From Ceratotherium simum simum (taxonomy: Eukaryota > Chordata > Mammalia > Perissodactyla > Rhinocerotidae), in contig NW_004454170.1 in NCBI RefSeq assembly GCF_000283155.1, positions 13,310,462-13,374,461 on the forward strand: a stretch of 64,000 nucleotides of DNA. Reading direction: 5' to 3'. Made by a program: the position numbers and the translations under genes. Under the pieces are notes generated by a model. The model was not told the DNA's origin. It was given only the letters and a program-made list of their open reading frames with translations, and did no database searches. Positions 56,290-64,000 of this stretch are shown here, in pieces. Each line of letters begins with the position of its first letter. Position 1 is the stretch's first letter.

Positions 56290-59115
56290 TTAAAAACACA
56301 ATTTTTAACTTTTTATTTGAAATAATTTCAGACTTACAACAAAGTTGCAAGATGGTACAAAGATTTCCCATATATCTTTCACCCAGATTTCCTAAATGCA
56401 AACATCTTACACCACCACATTTTCGAAATCAAGAAATGTTGTTATTACAATACTGTTATCTAATTTGCAGACTTTCTTTCCTGTTTATTTCATTGCTCCA
56501 TTAATGTCCTTTTTCTGGCCTGGTATCCAATCCAGCATTATACATTGCATTTACATAGCATGTATCCTTATTCTTCTTTACTTTGGAAAACCTCCTCAAT
56601 TTTTTTTTTTACTTAGTGACATTGACAATTTTGAAGAGTACTGGCCAGTTACCTTGTCGAATTCCCCTAATTTGGGTTAGTCTGATTTTTCCTCATGATT
56701 AAGTTCAACTTATGCATTTTTGTCAAGAACACCACAGAAGTGATATTGTATTCTTCTCAGTACATCATATCAGGACGTACATTTTCTCTGTTTGATCATT
56801 TGGTTAAGGTGGTATCTGACAGGTTTCTCCACTATAAAGTTATTTTTTTCACCTTTGCAATTAAATATCTTGTGAGGAGAGAGTTTAAGACTACGTTTTC
56901 TGTTTCTCATTATACTTTCATCCACTCATGTTCGCATCCGTTGATGATCTCTGCCTAAAACAACTATTATGGTGGTACTTGGCAAGTAAAGATTTTCAAT
57001 TTCTTCATTCCTTCTCCATTTATTAGTTGGAAGTCTACTAAAAGGAGAATTTTCCTTTGTATTCAGAATGGACTCATGTATTCTTATTTTATTAAATGGG
57101 TTACGATCTATTACATCATTATTTATTTTATTGTTCAAATTTTTCCAGATTTGGCCATTGGGAGTCCTTCCAAGTTTGTTCCCGTGGCCTTACACACATT
57201 TCCATCATTTCTTAGAGCATTTCCTACTTTCTGGCATTACAAGATGTTTCAGTATTCTATTTTTCATGCAGCCCTGGAATCAGCCACGTCTCCAAGGATC
57301 CTTGGTTCCTTTTTTTGTTTCGAGAATGTTGTTTAGAACCCAAAATCTGAGCACTAGGTATGCTCCTTGGTGCTGGAGTGTCCTTGCTTTTAGACCCTCT
57401 AGCTATCTGCATGTATATTGTTGGAGGAGGGGAAAATCCCCTTTCTTCCCTTCCTGTGTTCTTATGGCTGGAGTAATAATAAACTTGACACAAGATCAGA
57501 TTAACAGGAGAACAACCCAGTTTAATATGTACATATTGGAGATCATAGAGAAATGATGCTCGGCGAGTGAACAAAGCAGGGAGTATATGTATCTTTTACA
57601 CAAAGAAACAACAAATTTATGAGGAATGACAGGACAAAGAAACTTAGATTTGAGATATGTAATTAGTAAGGAATTTAAGCAGAGTTAAGGCTTGAGGTAG
57701 TAAATTAGCAAGGTTTGTTTATGCAGGCTTCTCCACCCTGCATTCCCCAGCTTTGCTGATAAGGATACAGGGAGAGCACCTTTCACAGGGGAGATTTATT
57801 TCCTGCTTTCACAGGAAACAGAGACAGGACGGTCGGAATGTCCTTTGTGCTTCCCAAGTAATTTTATTTAAAATAATCACTATGCTATTGGGGGATATTT
57901 TGGAGTGGCCTGTCCTGCGTCCCAGCAATATTAAAACCATGAGTTCATACTGATACCTCCAATTCCAATCCAACAGCACTGTGCTTATTCTATTCTTCAC
58001 CGTTTTTTCATTTGTAACTTCTTCCTTCAACAGTGAGAAACCTGGCTCTCACTACCCACAATACATTTACCTCTTTGTGTAGTACTAGAACACACGTAAA
58101 GTAGTTTCAAATGTTAACCCATATCCTCATGAAAAAAATATTGACAGAATACAATATTTGTGCATAGTTCTTTTCATCCTTAACCTTGGAGTATATAGTT
58201 TAAATACACTATTACCTGAAGTTACTTAGGTCAGTTTGGTTTGTTTCCCATCCCCCTCATTGGGGTTATGTTATTCACTATGTCATTTCCTTCATCCCAG
58301 TCCCTTTCCCCCATTTTCCCACCATGCTTACGCCATTCCTCATAGGTACCCAAGCTTATGAGTTTCTGATTCATCTCTCCTGTGTTGTGTTGTGTTGTTT
58401 GCTTGTTTGCACAATGTAGCAGATACATATACTTTCTTATTTCTCCTTCCTTCATATTATAGATGCTCTTTTGCATTTTGACTTTTTTTTTAACAATTAT
58501 TTTGGAAAATATTCCATATCAGTTCATAGAGATCCTATTTATTCTTTTTTTACAGTTGTGTAGTCCTCCGTTGTGTAGATGTACCACAGTTTATCCAACT
58601 TTTCTTCTCTGTATAAGCACTTAGAGTGCTTCAGATATTTTTCAATGATGGGCAATCCTGCAATGAATAACCTTGTGCATAGTACTTTTGTATCATTGGA
58701 GGTATATCTGCAGGGTAAATTTCCAGAAGCGGGATTACTAGATCAAAAATTAAGTGTATATGCTGTTTTGTTAGAATTTGCCAAATTTTCCTCAAAACAT
58801 CCCACCAGCAACATATGGGAGTGCCTATTTCTCCACAGCCCACTACCAGAATGCATGGCCGTTCTTTTAAATTTTCTGCCAATACATAGAAGACAAATAG
58901 TATTTAAGTATAGTTTTAATTGGCATTTCTCCAATTATAAGTGAGATTGAACATCATTCCCTATGTTTAAGAGCCATTATTATATCTTTGTGTGTATGTG
59001 TATGAATTATCTGTTCATATACTTTAAAAAATTTTCAATCAGATTTTTGATCCTTTTCTCTTTGATTTTTGAAGAGCTCTTTATATGTTATAGATATTAG
59101 GCCTTTATTTGAATG
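56290..59115 (-). mobile_element. Old LINE-1 (L1M-type) 3' UTR and ORF2-end remnant, minus strand, interrupted by solo LTR
   Basis: Starts with a T-rich tail and 'tttgaaataatttcagactt', then 'agttgcaagatggtacaaag', 'gaagagtactggccagttac', 'aggtttctccactataaagt' and 'tggaatcagccacgtctcca'. It resumes after the LTR with 'catgagttcatactgatacc' and 'agtgagaaacctggctctca'. ORF2-end-like antisense text follows at 58480-59115 ('gtttatccaacttttcttct', 'gcgggattactagatcaaaa', 'aattggcatttctccaatta'). Continuity of the 58050-58480 part is inferred. Confidence 0.65.
57419..57927. mobile_element. Solo LTR of an endogenous retrovirus (ERV1-like), nested in LINE-1
   Basis: The LINE-1 text breaks at 57418 and resumes at 57928. 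The 509-bp insert starts TGTTGGAGG and ends CCCAGCA (TG...CA), and is flanked by ATAT at 57415-57418 and 57928-57931. The size, termini and 4-bp duplication are those of a class I LTR. There is no internal retroviral sequence, so it is a solo LTR. Orientation is not settled. Confidence 0.7.
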
Positions 59116-59662
59116 GCACTAATTTCAAGCCACTAATATATTAAATTTAAACAAAGAGTCTCTCAACATTTTATCTCACTTCCAATTTATATCTTAAACA
59201 AAGAAGAAACAAAACGTAGGCAGCTTTCTAAATTTGTCTGTGAAATCTGGTTGCCGTCATTTTGATAATGTTGCTCATCACCTTCCTTTCCTTATTTCGT
59301 CATTGTCTGGGACTGTTACTTGAATTGTTCCATAACTGCATGGTTTATTTGCCTAGTTATTTTACTAGTACTTTGAAGCTAAAAGTAATATACTTTTGTA
59401 TATCTGTGATGCCTGCCACAGGGCAGACACAGTGGATGCTCAAAAAATATTTGCTAAGGTGTAAAGGATACAAAAGGAAAAAACAGAACTTGGGTTATTC
59501 TTTACACATAAGAATGAAGGAGAGAGTACAAATTCACTCTTATTGATGGATTATTTTTAGAAAATTTAAAGCAGCACGGTAAAAACATATGATAAAAAGT
59601 ATAATGTAAATGAGAAGTAAGAAGGAAGCTTGGTGCAAAGAAAAAACTAAGTTAGAAACATA
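59116..59662. other. Intergenic, no clear feature apart from a possible L2 end
   Basis: 'atgcctgccacagggcagac' and 'gatgctcaaaaaatatttgc' at 59405-59455 look like an L2 3' end. Otherwise unassigned. Confidence 0.4.
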
Positions 59663-59877
59663 CAATTGGCCCTTGGCATCTGCCAGTTTTGCATCCTCAG
59701 ATTCAACCAACAGCGGATTGTGTACAGTACTACTGCGTTTAAGATCTGAAGTTCCTGGAATCATCAAATGCAGAACCTGAGATATGGAGGGCCGACTAAG
59801 GAACTTGAGTGTCTGTGGATTTTGGTAGCTGCGAGGGGTCCTGGAACGAAGCCCTGGGGGACACTGAGGGACAACTG
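59663..59877. mobile_element. Short Tigger-type MITE (215 bp)
   Basis: Begins CAATTGGCCCTTGGCATCTG and ends GGGGGACACTGAGGGACAACTG, imperfect inverted ends of the CAGTTGTCCCTC class. It is flanked by TA at 59661-59662 and 59878-59879. No coding capacity. Confidence 0.8.
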
Positions 59878-60111
59878 TATATTAGAGATAAGAATAAGGC
59901 TAATGCACAAAATGCATAAGTTGATGATCTATACATTTGCTGAGACTGGAAGGTACAATTTTTTGCTTAACAGCACAATTATGATAACAATAATGAAACC
60001 AGGATTGCTTACTTTAAGATCAGTTTGAGGTTTCAAGACGAGGGATGAAGGTGTATGTGTTTTTTAAAAAGGCAGTATGACTCTCAGATTCTTCAATCAT
60101 AAATTGCCTCC

Positions 60112-60388
60112 TTTTTTTTTAAACTCTATGCTATATATTTTTTTTGAGGAAGATTGGCCCTGTGCTAACATCCGTTGTCAATCTTTCTCTTTTTCTTTTT
60201 TTCTCCCCAAAGCCCCAATACATAGTTGTATATCACAGTTGTAGAGTTGTAGCTCTTCTATGTGGGACGCCGCCTCAGCAAGACTGGAGGAGCGGTGAGT
60301 AAGTCCGCGCCCAGGATCCGAACCATCGAACCCTGGACCGCCGAAGCAGAACTCGCCAACTTAACTGCTACACCACCGGGCCGGCCCC
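60112..60388 (-). mobile_element. ERE SINE, minus strand, diverged
   Basis: T-rich start, 'TGAGGAAGATTGGCCCTGTG', 'TTCTCCCCAAAGCCCCAATA', then a changed centre ('TCTATGTGGGACGCCGCCTC') and a CACCGGGCCGGCCCC head end. AAATTGC lies on both sides. More mutated than the neighbours. Confidence 0.9.
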
Positions 60389-60419
60389 AGAAATTGCTTT
60401 CTTAATTTTAAACAGATGT

Positions 60420-61050
60420 TTAAAGGGCAAAGGGTGAATTTGATGTACAATAAAAAATATCATACAAAGAATGAGAGAGGACAAGAGAGAATGTTCCACT
60501 CTTGGCTTCCTTTGGCCTTTTCGGAATATTGCTAATGAACCCCGTCTGCGCCAGCCTCTGAGGCTTTGCAACTTGTCTCTGGTTCCACTCATATCCCTGC
60601 TTTTCTTTTATGGAAAACAGCAGTCTAAAATCAAGCCCTCCCACGGGGGAGGTTGCCATTCCATGTGGTCCCTCTGGGGACGGGAGCAGTTTACCATCCC
60701 CCGTTACAGCCAGGCAGATGTGCCCTACATAAAGACCAACAGCTGCCCGGCAAGGCAAAAAGAGAACACAAATGACCATTACAGATAATTTTCACTGTGG
60801 TGCTTAAAGGAAAAACAGATTTGGTCTCTGCACCCTGAAGTTATAGCTCCAGGAAAGCAATAAACTGCCCCCAAGGGCACCGTAATGCCCTGCTTTAGTT
60901 CCTATGCTTCTGGGTTCCTATGCTTTCATGTTCCCTGTCCTGCAGGCCTACTCAGAGCCTTTAATATGCAGTTAATGTGCAGCATGAGTTTCTAAAAGGG
61001 GAATGTTATATAAAGCCTTTTCCAGATGTATCTTGGAATATGTGGGGATG
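60420..61050. other. Moderately GC-rich intergenic block, unassigned
   Basis: Higher GC than the surroundings (for example 60640-60750) with overlapping chance open frames on both strands (60420-60779 minus, 60471-60788 plus). No domain or splice pattern is seen. It may be an unrecognised LTR or other repeat. Confidence 0.35.
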
Positions 61051-61057
61051 TTTGCAT

Positions 61058-61225
61058 AGGCCAGCGGTTCTCACACTTGAGCATGCATAAGAATCACCTG
61101 GAAGGCTTGTTAAAACACAATGCTGCCCCACCCAGACTAGCATTTCTGATTCAGTAAGTTGGTGATGGGACCCAAGAATTTGCATTTCTAACAAGTACAC
61201 TGGCCTAAGTATGTGGTGCCCAAAC
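61058..61225 (+). mobile_element. MER5-type hAT-Charlie MITE
   Basis: 'gccagcggttctcacacttg', 'gcataagaatcacctggaag', 'gcatttctgattcagtaagt' and 'agaatttgcatttctaacaa' follow MER5A in order. The right inverted end is degraded. Confidence 0.85.
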
Positions 61226-62026
61226 CATTTTGGTTTAAATATATTTTCAGCAGTCCTCTATATCTTTCAACTCCCAAGAAGAGGCAACATAAAAAATAGG
61301 CGTCACCTCATTGAAATTTTTGTTGTTGTCGTTAAACTTCAATCTAGTATTTTCAAAAGTGTAGACCAAGAACTACTAATAATCCATTGAGAGTCTCCAG
61401 GGATCCATAGGTTGTATTATTATAGCATTGATGTGTGTACTATGACAATGTCTGTGTTTCTAACAGGAAAGAAACGTTGACTTATGGTATTCCACTGATT
61501 CAGGTTTCAGCCCATCGGTGATTCATTAAAAGAAACCTTAGTCTTCTTGTAGATGATGTTGGAGATTTCTGCATCAGAAAGTACACATTGTACAGATGTA
61601 TTTTTGTTTGGGTTTGTTGTTTATTTTTGTTTTTCAAATTTTTGGTCCTGTTAAAAAAATGTTTAGGAAAAAACCCACTTCTAAGCAATTCTTGGAGGTG
61701 TTAAAATTTCTTTGTGGCCGTGATTAAAGATGGGAGATGGGGGATATCAACAGGGAACTCTGAGAGCTGTGAATCCTGTGAATTAAGTACCAAACATAAT
61801 TTACAAACCAACTTTAGTTGAACGTGTCTGTAAAGATCATAGATAGTCCCTTTTTGCTCTAAGTGACCAGGAGTAGTTTCAGGCCAAGTAACCCCATACT
61901 AGCCTTTTTATTAAACGTACATCTGTTAGCCCTGGTTTGGGTTGCAAGAGGGAAACCAAAATTGATGTTCAATATTTATTCTTATGCAAGTGATCACCAA
62001 TAATAATCCAGGTTCATATTTGTCAT
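61226..62026. other. Intergenic, no recognisable feature
   Basis: No repeat named and no gene found. Confidence 0.4.
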
Positions 62027-62323
62027 TTTTTTTTTTTTTTGAGGAAGATCAGCCCTGAGCTAACATCTGTGCTAATCCTCCTCTTTTTGCTGAGGAAGAT
62101 CGGCTCTGAGCTAACATCTATTGGCAATCCTCCTCCTTTTTTTTTCCCCCAAAGCCCCAGTAGATAGTTGTATGTCATAGCTGCACATCCTTCTAGTTGC
62201 TGTATGTGGGACGCGGCCTCAGCATGGCCGGAGAAGTGGAGCGTCGGTGCGCGCCCGGGATCCAAACCCGGGCCGCCAGTAGCGGAGCGCATGCACTTAA
62301 CCACTAAGCCACGGGGCCGGCCC
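62027..62323 (-). mobile_element. ERE SINE, minus strand, near-consensus
   Basis: Long poly-T, both TGAGCTAACATC blocks, CCCAAAGCCCCAGTAGATAG, and the CACGGGGCCGGCC head. Flanked by an imperfect direct repeat CATATTTGTCATT / CATATTCATCATT. Confidence 0.95.
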
Positions 62324-62585
62324 CATATTCATCATTCAAAAACCCCTGGAACGTGATGAGTTCCAGAATTAAGATTCAAAATTTCTTGCACTTTAGAATG
62401 GTAAACAGCAAACACATTTCATAATATGCAACACCTCCAACAGGGTCCAGGGCAGCACCTGATAAAGAAATGCGCTAATATTTCTGCAGGAAAATATATG
62501 AATAGTCACAGTAAGTGATATAAAGAAAGACAATGAGCAATTTTATACTAGTTAGGTTTTGCTATCAAATGAGTTCAAATCATAT

Positions 62586-63625
62586 TTTTTTCTTTTACTT
62601 TTAAAAACAGCTTTACTGAGATATGATTTACGTACCATAAACTGCATCATTTTAAAGTGTACAATTCAGAGATTTCTAATATATTCACAGAGTTGTGCAA
62701 GCATCACCACTATCTAATTTTAGAATACATTCATCATGGGCCCATTTCTCCCTCCCCTTGCCCCTGGAAACCACTTATCTATTTTCTGTCTCTATGGATT
62801 TGCCTATTCTGGACATTTCATATAATTCAGCACTTCATGTAATTCACAAAAACAATATGTAGCCTTTTGAGTCTGCCTTCTTTAACTTAGCGTAATCTTT
62901 TCAAGGTTCATCCATGTTGTAGCATGTATCAGTATTCATTCCTTTTCATTGTTGAATAATATTCCATTGTATGGATATACCACATTTTGTTTACCCATTC
63001 ATCAGTTGATGGACATCTGGGTTCTCTACTTTTTGGTTATCGTGAATAATGCTGCAATGAACAATCAGGGCCAAGTTTTTGTGTGAATATGTGGGTATAT
63101 ACCTAGGAGTGGAATTGCTGGGTCATATGGTGACTCTGTATAACTTTTTTGAAGAACTGGAAAACATTTTTCCAAAATGGCAGCACCATTTTACATTCCC
63201 ATCAGCAGTGTATGATGGGTCCAATTTCTCCTTATCTTTGCCAATACTTGTTATTGTTCATCTTTTTGATTATAGCCATCTCAGTGACTGTGAAGTGATA
63301 TTTCACTGTGGTCTTGATTTTTATTTCCCTGAGGGTTAATGATGTCAAACATCTTTTCATGTACTTATCGATCATTTCTATATCTTCTTTGGAAAAATAT
63401 TTATTCAAATCCTTTGCTCACTTTTAAATTGGGTTATTTGTCTTTTTATTGTTGAGTTGTAACAGCTCTTCATGAATGCTCCTTGCATTATTGCAAGATT
63501 TTGGTTAATTTTCAGAGTTCTCAAGAAGGTGATTTCACAATTTTTGTCAGTATTCTCATTGCTTTTATGGAGGAGCTGATTTTCAGAGCTTGTTATTCTG
63601 CCATTCTAGAAGTGCTTCTCAGGTC
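62586..63625 (-). mobile_element. Old LINE-1 (L1M-type) 3' end, minus strand
   Basis: Antisense L1 text in order: 'aacagctttactgagatatg', 'tgtacaattcagagatttct', 'gcatcaccactatctaattt', 'gtctctatggatttgcctat', 'ataatattccattgtatgga', 'gatggacatctgggttctct', 'gaattgctgggtcatatggt' and 'aattgggttatttgtctttt'. No intact reading frame. The right edge is uncertain. Confidence 0.85.
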
Positions 63626-64000
63626 ATATTTTATAGATTATAGAAAAATTTTCATTTTTGCAGACCTTTTTTTGAAATGTAGATTTGTGAATATGCTTTT
63701 GCTCTGAACATAAATCGTGCCTTCTTTTTTTTGCACATTCACCTTTTTAGTGTACATGTGACCTGAATAAAGGAGACAACAAAATCTTATGGCTGAAAAT
63801 ATAATTTTCTCAAAGTACAATAAGAAAAGTACTGATGATGAGGTGGTATTTAAGCATGAGTACTAAATTTTTATGTTGATATTATGGAGTATCATTGTTC
63901 TAATACTACCTGCATAGGAAGAAAAAATAATATTACTGCTGATTTATACTTATTTTATATTAAGAAACACTTGTTAGTTTCTCATGAGAACAAGCCAAAC
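63626..64000. other. Intergenic end of window, nothing assignable
   Basis: AT-rich, no gene or named repeat. Confidence 0.4.

Noticed and set aside
62657..63339. Open frames near the right end
   Set aside because: They are antisense to an old LINE-1 3' region.

Overview
This window is mammalian nuclear DNA. It carries two convergent, intron-containing protein genes and a long gene-free flank. Organism: the tRNA-derived SINEs here begin with a GGCCGGCCC-type head, have a conserved middle around 'CAGCAACTAGAAGGATG', and end in A-rich tails. They match the equine repetitive element (ERE) family as I know it, which is restricted to Perissodactyla. I therefore infer horse/donkey/zebra, or possibly rhinoceros or tapir. 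I cannot separate these by eye.

Layout. (1) 1-1127: the CpG-rich 5' end of a LINE-1 lying on the minus strand, with its body off the left edge. (2) 1642-about 20945, plus strand: the last 15 exons of TPR, the nuclear-basket nucleoporin. They encode its acidic, Ser/Thr/Pro-rich C-terminal tail of about 635 residues. Every exon has AG/GT borders and the phases chain without error to a TAA at 20798-20800. (3) 20999-about 38160, minus strand: all of PRG4 (lubricin/proteoglycan 4). It has a TATA-driven short non-coding exon, a signal-peptide exon, two somatomedin-B exons, two basic/Ser-rich linker exons, one giant mucin-repeat exon with a 710-N assembly gap, and six exons of the hemopexin-like C-terminus. 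(4) 38190-64000: upstream of PRG4. I find no gene here, only interspersed repeats: ERE SINEs, MIR and L2 relics, old LINE-1 3' regions on the minus strand, two Tigger-type DNA transposons, one MER5-type element and one solo LTR.

How the parts relate: TPR and PRG4 are unrelated in function but lie tail to tail, with stop codons 198 bp apart. The best poly(A) signal of both is one 12-bp palindrome at 20915-20926, TTTATTAATAAA, which reads AATAAA on each strand. The two transcripts are therefore predicted to overlap or to compete for 3'-end formation.

There is no operon, CRISPR array or new enzymatic system here. The most useful second-look items are the shared palindromic poly(A) signal, the higher-order structure and miscalled gap in the lubricin repeat exon, LINE-1 antisense splice donors aimed at a TPR exon, a candidate SUMO-interacting motif in the TPR tail, and a solo LTR nested in an older LINE-1. 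Exon assignments rest on recognising the human TPR and PRG4 proteins from general knowledge. Repeat family names are by eye, and those boundaries are approximate.
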